DNA of 64,000 nt from Oceanobacillus jeddahensis. Lineage in GTDB: Bacteria; Bacillota; Bacilli; Bacillales; Amphibacillaceae. Below, in pieces: positions 27,654 to 34,726 of the stretch. The number at the start of each line of letters is the position of its first letter. Positions within the stretch are counted from its first letter, which is position 1. The stretch lies in the NCBI RefSeq assembly GCF_000750635.1, contig NZ_CCDM010000005.1, positions 372,001-436,000 on the forward strand, written 5' to 3'. Below the pieces are notes generated by a model. That model searched no databases. It saw only the letters and a program-made list of their open reading frames with translations, and was not told the DNA's origin. The translations under genes were made by a program, and so were the position numbers.

Positions 27654-27729
27654 GAGCCATTAGCTCAGTCGGTAGAGCATCTGACTTTTAATCAGAGGGT
27701 CGAAGGTTCGAATCCTTCATGGCTCACCA
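27654..27729 (+). tRNA. tRNA-Lys (TTT)
   Basis: Acceptor GAGCCAT with ATGGCTC; anticodon TTT in the CTTTTAA loop; encoded CCA. Confidence 0.96.
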
Positions 27730-27739
27730 TTTTAATTTA

Positions 27740-27826
27740 GCGGATGTGGCGGAATTGGCAGACGCGCTAGAATCAGGCTCTAGTGTCCATTAGGACGTGG
27801 GGGTTCGAGTCCCTTTATCCGCACCA
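27740..27826 (+). tRNA. tRNA-Leu (CAG)
   Basis: Class II tRNA; acceptor GCGGATG; anticodon stem CTAGA/TCTAG around ATCAGGC, anticodon CAG; T-loop GGTTCGAGTCC; encoded CCA. Confidence 0.92.
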
Positions 27827-27839
27827 CTTCTTATATCAT

Positions 27840-27923
27840 GCGGTCGTGGCGGAATGGCAGACGCGCCAGGTTGAGGGCCTGGTGGGTGAATAACTCGTGT
27901 GGGTTCAAATCCCACCGACCGCA
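27840..27923 (+). tRNA. tRNA-Leu (GAG), integration target
   Basis: Class II tRNA; acceptor GCGGTCG with CGACCGC; anticodon stem CCAGG/CCTGG around TTGAGGG, anticodon GAG; no encoded CCA. Its 3' half is repeated at 34394-34500, marking it as the insertion site of the element that follows. In B. subtilis the corresponding tRNA-Leu at the end of the trnS cluster is the ICEBs1 attachment site. Confidence 0.95.
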
Positions 27924-27980
27924 TTATATGTAAAAACCAATCATATCAGGGTTTCAGACCTTTGATATTTTTTTATGCAC
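27872..27980 (+). repeat. attL: tRNA-Leu 3' half and flank
   Basis: Runs from the anticodon loop through the tRNA end and into the T-rich flank. It aligns over about 105 bp with 34394-34500, including the identical block GGTGGGTGAATAACTCGTGT. Confidence 0.8.
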
Positions 27981-28071
27981 TCATTTTTCTATAAGAAATG
28001 GGTGCTTTTTTTATTTTTTTGTGCCTAGTTTGTGCTTAATCCAGTTTATGGAAAAAATAAAACGCTCGGAT

Positions 28072-28378
28072 TTAGAAAAAATCATCCAATTTATCAGCAG
28101 TTTCTCTTTGCTTATTAGGAAACAAATGTCCATAAACATCAATTGTCGTTGTAATAGAAGCATGTCCTAAACGTTCTTTAATAGTTACATGTTACTTCCC
28201 CTTGATAAATTAATAAAGCCACATGAGAGTGTCTTAAATCATGTTGACGGATAGGTTCAAGATCGCCACGCTCACAAACCTTTTTGATACGTCTACTGAA
28301 AATGTCTTTTGTTGGTGGAATTTCTCTATATTGAAATACATGGACTTCATCAGAATGCTTCAATTGATATTTTTAAAT
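28072..28378 (-). pseudogene. Tyrosine integrase, C-terminal relic
   Basis: Reading on the minus strand, the catalytic domain is recognisable: PPTKDIFSRRIKKVCER, then the box II motif HDLRHSHVALLI. A break comes after YQGE (a TAA follows at 28178-28180). In another frame it resumes TIKERLGHASITTTIDVYGHLFPNKQRE, with the third His/Trp-position (LGHAS) and the nucleophile Tyr (DVYGHLFP), ending at a TAA at 28072-28074. The N-terminal two thirds are gone. A functional relative would catalyse integration into the adjacent tRNA-Leu. The frame break and truncation mean it is dead. Confidence 0.88.
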
Positions 28379-28432
28379 AGAAATTGTTGTTCTTTTTTCC
28401 ATTCCAGAAGTAGGTTTATCAATTTAGCATTA

Positions 28433-28615
28433 ATGCTGATACGTCTAATTGAATTTCCAGTTGGGATGTATTTGCTTTATCTGTTTTTACATAAATCACT
28501 TTCAACTTGGTTTTTTACATACATAACGATATTAGCCCTTTATTTTGTTATTCACGTTATAATGAGCTATTTTTTTCAATTCCATTCTTTAGCTCCAGCT
28601 TGGAAATTATCATAA
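28433..28615 (+). pseudogene. Possible small membrane protein or fragment
   Basis: About 60 codons with two strongly hydrophobic segments (FPVGMYLLYLFLH and ITILALYFVIHVIMSYFF), ending PAWKLS. The frame extends upstream only into the integrase relic, and no ribosome site precedes the ATG at 28433. It is probably the remains of a membrane protein gene. Not recognised. Confidence 0.3.
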
Positions 28616-28633
28616 TTTGAGTAATTCGTTAGA

Positions 28634-28730
28634 CCGCAAACGGGCGCGATTGTTTAACTTTGATGTTCGATTATCGGGCCATTATCTTGAATAACAGTTA
28701 ATAAGGGAATTAGATATTTATGTTAAAATA
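28634..28730 (+). repeat. Island repeat, copy 1
   Basis: Contains CGGGCGCGATTG, then ATCGGGCCAT, then TTGAATAA and GATATTTATGTTAA. It aligns along most of its length with 30850-30944. It lies just before the YfiT-like gene. Confidence 0.6.
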
Positions 28731-28775
28731 TAAAAAGGATTATGCAATAATTAACGAATAAGGAAGGGGATTAAA

Positions 28776-29285
28776 ATGGATGTAAGATTTCCAATTGGTA
28801 AATTAGAAGTTCCTAACAAAGTAACATTAGAAAATGTTCACGAATGGCTAGAGGAAATCGAAAATTACACGATTCGATTAAGAGAAACTGTTGACACTTT
28901 AAATGATGAGGAATTAAACAGAACATATCGTGATGGTAGCTGGACAGTCCGTCAACTTGTTCATCACATTGCAGATTCTCAGTTGAACATGTATCAACGT
29001 TTGAAACTGGCTTTAACAGATGAAAATCCAACAGTACCAGCCTTTGATCAAGATAAGTGGGCGCTTGAACCCGATACAAGGCTTCCTGTAGAAAGTTCTA
29101 TTAAATTGCTAGAAGGTATAAATGAGCGCATCGTATCTTTAGGGTATAGTTTAACTAAAGAGCAATTAGATCGAGCTTTTACTCTCCAAAAAAGTGATGA
29201 GATAACAGTTGCAACAAAAGTTGCAAAATTAGCCTGGCACGAAGAACACCATTTATCCCATATAAAAATCGCGTTATCAGAATAG
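28776..29285 (+). CDS. YfiT-like DinB-fold metal-dependent protein (bacillithiol transferase family)
   Basis: 169 residues, close in pattern to B. subtilis YfiT: MDVRFPIGKLEVP start, SWTVRQLVHHIADSQLN (first metal His, about residue 66) and LAWHEEHHLSHIK near the end with two more metal His. The four-helix DinB fold with a three-His metal site is known for YfiT. Its family is annotated as putative bacillithiol S-transferases (BstA-like), which would attach the low-molecular thiol to toxic compounds. AAGGAAGGGG precedes the ATG. It is intact cargo within the decayed element. Confidence 0.88.
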   Translation: MDVRFPIGKLEVPNKVTLENVHEWLEEIENYTIRLRETVDTLNDEELNRTYRDGSWTVRQLVHHIADSQLNMYQRLKLALTDENPTVPAFDQDKWALEPDTRLPVESSIKLLEGINERIVSLGYSLTKEQLDRAFTLQKSDEITVATKVAKLAWHEEHHLSHIKIALSE

Positions 29286-29397
29286 TGTGTTTATTACAGG
29301 GGAGGGAGCCTATCTAGAATAAGACTTGGCGTCCTGGTGTACACAAGGACCATTATGTTGAAAAAGAGTTAGTGTTATATGGAGGGGAGAAAATAAT

Positions 29398-30027
29398 GTG
29401 GGTATATTCAATTTTCTTTTTAAAACCAAAAAAAAATCTCGAAACAATGAACCACAACAAGAAATCGCATCGGAAATTAAAGAGGAATATAAGGGACCAC
29501 TCCCTATTGCAGAGACAAGTTATTCAGTAACAAGGGAAGAGAAACATGGAATTTTTGAATACATTGATTTCAAAATTGCAGGCACTTCTTTTTACCAAAA
29601 AGCAATAAAAAAAGCTATACAACAAGAAAAGGAAAATAGCATTTTCTTTGATGAAAAATACGAGGGTATGACAAATAAAGAAATATTAGAAGAAACTTAT
29701 GATGAACCAATTTTTGAATATGGTGGTGCATTATTTTCCAATTGCTCGCTACAATTAGAACCTGATAATGAATATGATGCAAAGGCAATAGCAGTCTATA
29801 TAGACTCATTTATGGTTGGTCATGTTCCCAAGAAAAATTTCTCGGAAGGTAAAGAGTACGTATATGGTCAATTAACTGGTGATTTAAAGAATAACCAAAA
29901 ACTCAATTTTAGTGTTAGTTTAAAAGGTGGTAAATATAAAATAAACCGTAATGATGAAAAAGTTGATATTGGGGAATCTGAATATAGATTAGATGGGCAA
30001 GTAACTATAAAGACTGAATATAACTAG
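29398..30027 (+). CDS. HIRAN-domain-like protein
   Basis: 209 residues. The N-terminus is basic (FKTKKKSRNN). A beta-rich core follows: FEYIDFKIAGTSFYQKAIKKAI, then LFSNCSLQLEPDNEYDAKAIAVYIDSFMVGHVPKK. The pattern (L.LEP.N.YD..AI.V.......GHVP) is that of HIRAN, a domain that binds 3' ends of single-stranded DNA in helicases and also occurs alone in phage and island proteins. No helicase or nuclease part is attached. Start GTG 29398, 9 bp after GGAGGGGAG; the overlapping ATG at 29396 is out of frame. Role unknown; its place inside a mobile element hints at DNA repair or defence. Confidence 0.7.
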   Translation: MGIFNFLFKTKKKSRNNEPQQEIASEIKEEYKGPLPIAETSYSVTREEKHGIFEYIDFKIAGTSFYQKAIKKAIQQEKENSIFFDEKYEGMTNKEILEETYDEPIFEYGGALFSNCSLQLEPDNEYDAKAIAVYIDSFMVGHVPKKNFSEGKEYVYGQLTGDLKNNQKLNFSVSLKGGKYKINRNDEKVDIGESEYRLDGQVTIKTEYN

Positions 30028-30244
30028 CTCTAAGACTTATGAAGCAATCGGGTGTACTTTTAGAACAAGGATTACTTCTGACTCAAAGCCAGATTGCGAA
30101 ATAAAATTATCTTAAAAAATTGAAACATTTTATACTCAGTAAGGATAACTCAAAATTAAGTAATTTAATGCGTCCATAAGAAAAATCATATTTAAAATTG
30201 TTTATGTGTTTTTAAATTAATATAAAAGGTTGGGGGAGCATTGT

Positions 30245-30831
30245 ATGAAATTAGACTTTAGAGATTTTTATTATTTTGATAGTGATTACGTAGATAATCT
30301 GTCAGGTCATATTTCTGGTTTTATCGAAAATGAATACTCAGAAGTTGAAAAAGAAGAAAAAACAAATAAAGGAAAAGGTAATGTAGGTCTTGGCGTTGCA
30401 GGAGTTGATTTTGGAAGAGACTCGAAAACAGGTAAAGAGACTTCTAGGAAAGGCGTCGTTACATCGATAAGAAAGAAGTAGACGAAGTAACAAATCAAAT
30501 ATCAAAAATTAAAGAGTTACAAGAAATTAACGGTATTCCTGTAAAAATTGAAACCTCGGATGCGAAGTATAAATTTATTGCATACTTAAACAACAAATTT
30601 TTGGTCAAAGAGCAAAGTGATATTACTGGGAATGACTATAAAATACTATGCAAAATAGAAAGGAAAATCGCTTCAGGAGAGGCGTATGAGCTTTTTGATA
30701 TAAAGGAATTAGAGAGAAAAACAACTAATCAGGCTGAAAGAAGAAGGAAAGATAACGCTTTGCCAAAAGAGTTTAAAGAAACAGTTGTAGGACCTGCAGC
30801 TGTTGTATTGCCAATTGCTATATATAGATAA
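30245..30831 (+). pseudogene. DUF6414-like gene, frameshifted
   Basis: The first frame (30245-30481) begins MKLDFRDFYYFDSDYVDNLSGHISG, the start typical of DUF6414 proteins, and stops at TAG. A second frame overlaps it and runs DKKEVDEVTNQISKIKELQEING, YKFIAYLNNKFLVKEQ and EFKETVVGPAAVVLPIAIYR to 30831. The joined product would be about 195 residues, shorter than I expect for the family, so an internal deletion may accompany the frameshift. Such proteins occur on plasmids and integrative elements; their function is not known. GGGGGAG precedes the ATG. Confidence 0.6.
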
Positions 30832-30849
30832 TAATACAATCTCCTTGTT

Positions 30850-30944
30850 AAGCAATCGGGCGCGATTGCGGCATAGCGGTGTTCCAGAATCGGGCCATAT
30901 TGTTGAATGATACTTCCAAATAAAACAGGATATTCATGTTAATT
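30850..30944 (+). repeat. Island repeat, copy 2
   Basis: GCAATCGGGCGCGATTG, then AATCGGGCCAT, then GGATATTCATGTTAA. Aligns with copy 1. It follows the broken DUF6414-like gene. Confidence 0.6.
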
Positions 30945-31000
30945 GTGACAGATACTGTGCGAGGTAAATAGCTAAATGTTGCACTACGTACGGGCAAAAG

Positions 31001-31037
31001 AGATAAGACAACTATCATTTCAATAGTTGTCTTATCT
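31001..31037. terminator. Terminator ahead of the SDR gene end
   Basis: A perfect 15-bp stem: AGATAAGACAACTAT (31001-31015) with ATAGTTGTCTTATCT (31023-31037). It ends the minus-strand SDR transcript. Confidence 0.85.
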
Positions 31038-31045
31038 CCTTTATA

Positions 31046-31732
31046 TTAATTTCCGCCAAGCAGTGTAGTTGGATCGAGTCCTGGAGGGAATACTTCTTCA
31101 AAATGATCATTATTCTCATATAAGTTATACCAAGCTTCAGCAATAAGATCTGGGTCTCCTTCTGTTACAGGTTGTATCATGGCTCCGATTGAAAGATGTC
31201 CGATAAACACCCCTTTTTCTTTCAACTCATTGTGCAGGTTTAAGGCATAATTACGCATACCAGCCCCAACGATTCCGGCATTTCCCGCATATGGTAAAGG
31301 GAACATAGTAGATACGCCTGTTGTAAATAATATGGCACCAGAACCGTTATTTATCATATCTGGTAGCACCTCATTCACGGAAAAAACGCCGCCCAACAAA
31401 TAGCTGTTCATAATATTTACTATACTTTGCGGCGTCGTTTCGAGCACAGAAGTGAACTTATCCTCCTTAGCATAGGGGCTAAACTCTAGTACATCAATCG
31501 AACCAAATGCTTTTTTAGCTGATTGAATGGCTTGTTTTAAGGCAGCTAAGTCCGTAACATCGGCTACAAAAGATTGTGTTTCAATATTTAGTTCCTTGAG
31601 TTCACGTTCGATAATTGCTAATTTCTCAGGATTCCTCGCAATGGTCGCTACCCTAAATCCCTTCTCTCCGAATTTTTTTGCTATAGACAATCCTAATCCA
31701 GGGCCTGCCCCAACGATGACAATAGTTTTCAT
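31046..31732 (-). CDS. Short-chain dehydrogenase/reductase
   Basis: 228 residues, Rossmann fold. The cofactor loop is GAGPGLGLSIAKKFG (residues 8-22), followed by TIARNPEK, which suggests NADP(H) preference. The NNAG-type position reads EFSPYAK and the usual YxxxK motif is replaced by PYAGNAGIVGAGMRNYAL, so the catalytic Tyr/Lys pair is not clear and this may be an atypical SDR. The TetR gene is divergent across a palindromic site, so the SDR is its likely target. Confidence 0.82.
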   Translation of the reverse strand: MKTIVIVGAGPGLGLSIAKKFGEKGFRVATIARNPEKLAIIERELKELNIETQSFVADVTDLAALKQAIQSAKKAFGSIDVLEFSPYAKEDKFTSVLETTPQSIVNIMNSYLLGGVFSVNEVLPDMINNGSGAILFTTGVSTMFPLPYAGNAGIVGAGMRNYALNLHNELKEKGVFIGHLSIGAMIQPVTEGDPDLIAEAWYNLYENNDHFEEVFPPGLDPTTLLGGN

Positions 31733-31850
31733 TTTTTATTAACTCCTATCTGTGATATATTAAAAACAACATGTGTTGCTTTAATGAAAACTATACAGCC
31801 AATAAATTAGTACAACAACCAACAATCTACTGCAGAATGTTGCTATAGCC

Positions 31851-31868
31851 ACAATATCACGATATTGT
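31851..31868. promoter_or_regulatory. Palindromic operator between SDR and tetR
   Basis: ACAATATC-AC-GATATTGT is a perfect 18-bp palindrome ending 19 bp before the TetR start. Its place and symmetry fit a TetR-family binding site that controls both directions. Confidence 0.65.
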
Positions 31869-31887
31869 CGGGTGGGAGGTGAGACAA

Positions 31888-32466
31888 ATGGCATCAAAAG
31901 TAAGGAACCTACGTATTACACAAACGAAACAGTTCTTAATTAATGCTTTTTACAATTTAGCTTCTCAAAAAGATTTTGAGAATATTACAATAGCTGATAT
32001 AGCAAAGGGAGCGCAGGTTAATCGTGCTACATTCTATGCACATTTTAATGATAAATACGATTTAATTGACTATATTATGGAGGATTTTGCCTCAGCATCT
32101 ATCGAAAGCCATACTTCAGATGATATGAAATTCGATCAGGATAGTATAAACCAACTCATTTTTGCAGTATATGATTTTTATCAACAACCGAACATTGAAT
32201 GTCGCAGCAGCTATGGTAAATGGGCCTTACCTCAAATGAAGGAAAAAATACTAAATGAATTAAAGATTTTTTTGTCGAAAAGTTTGGATCATAAGTATTC
32301 AAATAATGAAAAGGATATGTTCGTGCCAATTTTCGCACAAATCATTCATGAAGGTGGATTGCAATTGTATCTTGGTAAACATACCATGAAAAAGGAAGAC
32401 GTGGCCAAGAAGATTGCATTATTTGTAGTGGGTGGATCACGGTCTTTTGAAGGAGTGTTACGGTAA
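31888..32466 (+). CDS. TetR family transcriptional regulator
   Basis: About 192 residues. The helix-turn-helix is at the N-terminus (FENITIADIAKGAQVNRATFYAHFNDKYDLIDYI, residues about 29-62). The C-terminal ligand domain resembles the TetR_C_33/DUF-type of YxbF- and DhaS-like regulators, ending ALFVVGGSRSFEGVLR. ATG 31888 is preferred to the GTG at 31879 because GGGAGGTG then has a correct gap. It is divergent from the SDR gene and probably represses it and itself. Confidence 0.9.
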   Translation: MASKVRNLRITQTKQFLINAFYNLASQKDFENITIADIAKGAQVNRATFYAHFNDKYDLIDYIMEDFASASIESHTSDDMKFDQDSINQLIFAVYDFYQQPNIECRSSYGKWALPQMKEKILNELKIFLSKSLDHKYSNNEKDMFVPIFAQIIHEGGLQLYLGKHTMKKEDVAKKIALFVVGGSRSFEGVLR

Positions 32467-32494
32467 CCAGTAACGTTAGTTTAATAAAGAACGC

Positions 32495-32537
32495 GACTGT
32501 CTAGGTTTGTGTGCCTAGTCAGTCACTGCTTTTTTTT
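32495..32537 (+). terminator. Terminator after tetR
   Basis: GACTGTCTAGG (32495-32505) faces CCTAGTCAGTC (32514-32524) with a small internal mismatch, then T8. Confidence 0.75.
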
Positions 32538-32837
32538 GCGAGTCCGTTTAATTTAGTTTGCTTAGGTGAGGATGTCGTTTGAGCATAAAGTAAAGAGAAA
32601 CGCCAAGTCGAACAAGATTCAGGGCTTAGGGTATACTTTCGTTAAAATGTTGGCGGTTCCACTCTTATAATTACATGTTAAAGTCAAAGTTACCCAACAA
32701 ATAGGCGCTATCCTTGAATAAGGATAAGCGCTTATTTTTCATTGTAGGCCCTGAATAAGAGAAGGCATTATTCTAAGTAAAGCTATGTTATAGGTAAGAT
32801 GAACTGAAGAAAATATATTCACCATCTTGACAGTTAA
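32538..32837. other. Gap between tetR and the PadR gene
   Basis: A 32-codon frame (32572-32670; MSFEHKVKRNAK..., ending FVKMLAVPLL) has no good ribosome site and is not recognised. A second hairpin (GCGCTATCCT with AGGATAAGCGC, 32706-32732, then TTATTTTT) lies downstream, so a short transcript could end there. Confidence 0.3.
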
Positions 32838-32872
32838 CGATATATCGGTTATTCTAAATTAACGATATATCG
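32838..32872. promoter_or_regulatory. Tandem palindromes upstream of the PadR gene
   Basis: CGATATATCG occurs twice (32838-32847 and 32863-32872), 25 bp centre to centre, each within AACGATATATCG. The sites are 36 bp ahead of the PadR start, as expected for an autoregulatory operator. Confidence 0.6.
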
Positions 32873-32907
32873 CTATTTTAGAATAAAATCAACAGGAGGT
32901 TGTGAAT

Positions 32908-33573
32908 ATGTACAAAAGACCCGATATGCCCCAATATCCTTTTTTAAAAGGACAGGGTCATTTTTATCATCATGGTGTCTTTAAAGGCGACAGATTCGAC
33001 GCGGAATTTGGGATGGAAAACGGTAACTTTGACGGGCAAGGCGGACCTCATATTTTCGCAGGCAAAGAATCTGATGGGGATAATAGTGGTGAACGTTTTT
33101 TCGGGCGTGGTGATCTCAAGATTGTCTTATTAAAATTGTTACAAGAACAATCAAGACATGGATATGGATTAATTAAAGAGCTTGAGGAAAGGTTTAAGGG
33201 GTTTTATTCTCCTAGTCCTGGTTCCGTTTATCCTATTCTACAGATGCTTGAGGATCAAGATCTAGTTAATGTAATCAAAGAGGGTCGGAAAAAAGTTTAT
33301 CATCTTACAGGTGAGGGGCAAGCCTTTTTGAAAAAAAACCAAGATGAAGATCCTTTCAACTCAAGGATGGATTTGCTTGAAAATGTGAATCTAGACGAAA
33401 TTCAGATTTTAAGATCTGACATTCAGAGTTTATTCCATGAATTTTTCAAGGTGGGCCGTCAAGCTATAGAAAAGCCCGAAAAAAAGGAACAACTACAAAA
33501 GCTGCTCGAAAAAACACGGGCAGAGCTTTTGAAAATAGGTGATGACGAAGAGAAAAACTCAGATGGACAATAA
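32908..33573 (+). CDS. PadR family transcriptional regulator
   Basis: About 221 residues. An unusual N-terminal extension of some 70 residues rich in Gly, His, Phe and Asp (FYHHGVFKGDRFDAEFG) precedes the PadR winged helix (VLLKLLQEQSRHGYGLIKELEERF, then SPSPGSVYPILQMLEDQDLV). A helical C-terminal part (LFHEFFKVGRQAIEK) should drive dimerisation. Start ATG 32908 follows AGGAGGT with a 7-bp gap. The glyoxalase-fold gene starts 30 bp downstream, so the two are likely one unit. The His-rich extension might bind metal, but that is inference. Confidence 0.88.
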   Translation: MYKRPDMPQYPFLKGQGHFYHHGVFKGDRFDAEFGMENGNFDGQGGPHIFAGKESDGDNSGERFFGRGDLKIVLLKLLQEQSRHGYGLIKELEERFKGFYSPSPGSVYPILQMLEDQDLVNVIKEGRKKVYHLTGEGQAFLKKNQDEDPFNSRMDLLENVNLDEIQILRSDIQSLFHEFFKVGRQAIEKPEKKEQLQKLLEKTRAELLKIGDDEEKNSDGQ

Positions 33574-33602
33574 TTCTTAAAAATATAAAAGGAGACTTTA
33601 AA

Positions 33603-33977
33603 TTGACAATTACACTTGACCACACAGTGGTATTCGCTAAAGATAATGATAAAGCTGCACACGAATTTGCAGAGAATATGGGCCTTAAACTTGATGGTTA
33701 TGAAGGGATAGACAATAATTTTGCAGAAGTGCAAGTTAATGACGATCTTTCTGTTTTCTTTATGACAATCGAGGATGATACTCCACAACAGCATTTGGCT
33801 TTCAGTGTTGATGGACATACTTTTGACCAGATTCTTGACCGACTTTGTAAAAGGAATGTCGCCTTCGGGAACAGCCCGTTTGAAACAGACAATCAACGCA
33901 CAGATCACCCTTTTGCTTCCCGTGGGTTGTTTTGGACCAATTTAGATGGATGCCTATTTGAAGTTATGACTGATTAG
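33603..33977 (+). CDS. VOC (glyoxalase/bleomycin-resistance fold) protein
   Basis: 124 residues, one vicinal-oxygen-chelate module: LDHTVVFAKDNDKAAHEFAENMGL at the start, HLAFSVDGHTFDQILDRL in the middle and a C-terminal FWTNLDGCLFEVMTD with the metal-site Glu. Possible metal ligands are His8, His near residue 64 and the final Glu. Members act as isomerases, dioxygenases or drug-binding resistance proteins; which one cannot be told here. TTG start, 8 bp after AAAGGAG. It follows the PadR gene closely. Confidence 0.82.
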   Translation: MTITLDHTVVFAKDNDKAAHEFAENMGLKLDGYEGIDNNFAEVQVNDDLSVFFMTIEDDTPQQHLAFSVDGHTFDQILDRLCKRNVAFGNSPFETDNQRTDHPFASRGLFWTNLDGCLFEVMTD

Positions 33978-34393
33978 CCATAATCAATGTTGATAAGCAC
34001 GTTGGATATTGCGGATATGGACTCTTTGGTTATGCCGCAATCGGGCGCGATTGTTGAATAAAACTTAGGTTTTTTTAACGACTTTATTATTGCTACACAG
34101 TAATATAAATCGGCAGCAGAGAAAACTTGAATCTGATTTAGCAGCAGTTAAAGCTCAACAATATCAAATAAATGGATGGAACATGATAGAAGAATTAGCG
34201 AACTTGAACAGAAAATATCAAATTGAAAACACGAATAATATTGTTTTTTTAAATGTAAACATTCGGTTTCTAATAGGTTTTTAATGACTATTTTAAGCCT
34301 GAAATTGTTGTGAAAAAAGGTGAAAGTAAGTAATTAGAGTAAATGAGAGTACGTATAATAGGGTTTTAGTATATATGGTACGGTATTACCCGA
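33978..34393. other. Right inner part of the island without a clear gene
   Basis: Holds repeat copy 3 (34034-34060) and a weak frame at 34090-34284 (QQRKLESDLAAVKAQQYQ... coiled-coil-like, no ribosome site) that I regard as a fragment. Confidence 0.3.
34034..34060 (+). repeat. Island repeat, copy 3 (short)
   Basis: GCAATCGGGCGCGATTG followed directly by TTGAATAA, i.e. the two conserved ends of the longer copies with the middle missing. Confidence 0.55.
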
Positions 34394-34500
34394 TGAGGAC
34401 CTGGTGGGTGAATAACTCGTGTGGATTCAAATCCCACCGATCGCATCATATGTAAAAACTAATTATATTAAGGATTTCATACCTTTTTGATTTTTGCACG
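34394..34500 (+). repeat. attR: degenerate copy of tRNA-Leu 3' half and flank
   Basis: Starts within the anticodon loop equivalent (TGAGGACCTGG), keeps the variable arm, T-loop (ATTCAAAT, where the gene has GTTCAAAT) and acceptor 3' strand (CGATCGCA for CGACCGCA), and continues ATATGTAAAAAC into the flank. The 5' half of the tRNA is absent, so it cannot make a tRNA. Confidence 0.82.
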
Positions 34501-34602
34501 CATTTAAATGGATGCTTTTAGGGTTCTAAAAGAGGAAAAGATGTTAAGACTATTAAATCTCAAAGGTATTAATGAAGCAATCGGATCATTTGATTAAAGG
34601 AG

Positions 34603-34648
34603 AGCCTCATACCCAATGAATTAGTTGTATTAAAATATGTATGAGGCT
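34603..34648. terminator. Inverted repeat past the right end of the island
   Basis: AGCCTCATAC (34603-34612) with GTATGAGGCT (34639-34648). No T-run. The rest of 34501-34726 shows no gene. Confidence 0.4.
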
Positions 34649-34726
34649 TGAGAAGAACGATACTTAAACTAAAGAAATAAGATACTTCCATACTATTGAA
34701 CATAAAAGTTCAAAAGGAGTTTTACA

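Larger units (their letters stand above)
27872..34500. mobile_element. Decayed integrative element in tRNA-Leu
   Basis: A 6.6-kb segment bounded by direct repeats of the tRNA-Leu 3' half plus its downstream flank. Just inside the left end is the C-terminal relic of a tyrosine integrase reading towards the tRNA, the arrangement of ICEBs1-type elements and many phages. No conjugation, replication or structural genes remain. Cargo: YfiT-like protein, HIRAN protein, broken DUF6414-like gene, SDR with TetR, PadR with a glyoxalase-fold protein, and a family of roughly 95-bp repeats. The repeats have diverged by a dozen or so bases, so the insertion is old and probably fixed. Confidence 0.8.

Noticed and set aside
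27116..27923. CRISPR array
   Set aside because: The regularly spaced similar sequences are tRNA T-loops and acceptor stems; no direct repeats with uniform spacers exist here or elsewhere in the window.
28241..28432. First part of a 124-codon frame on the + strand
   Set aside because: This part is antisense to the integrase relic, whose catalytic motifs are clear on the minus strand; only the hydrophobic end (28433-28615) may be a fragment.
34394..34480. Ninth tRNA gene
   Set aside because: Only the 3' half of a tRNA-Leu is present; acceptor 5' strand and D-arm are missing. It is better read as attR.
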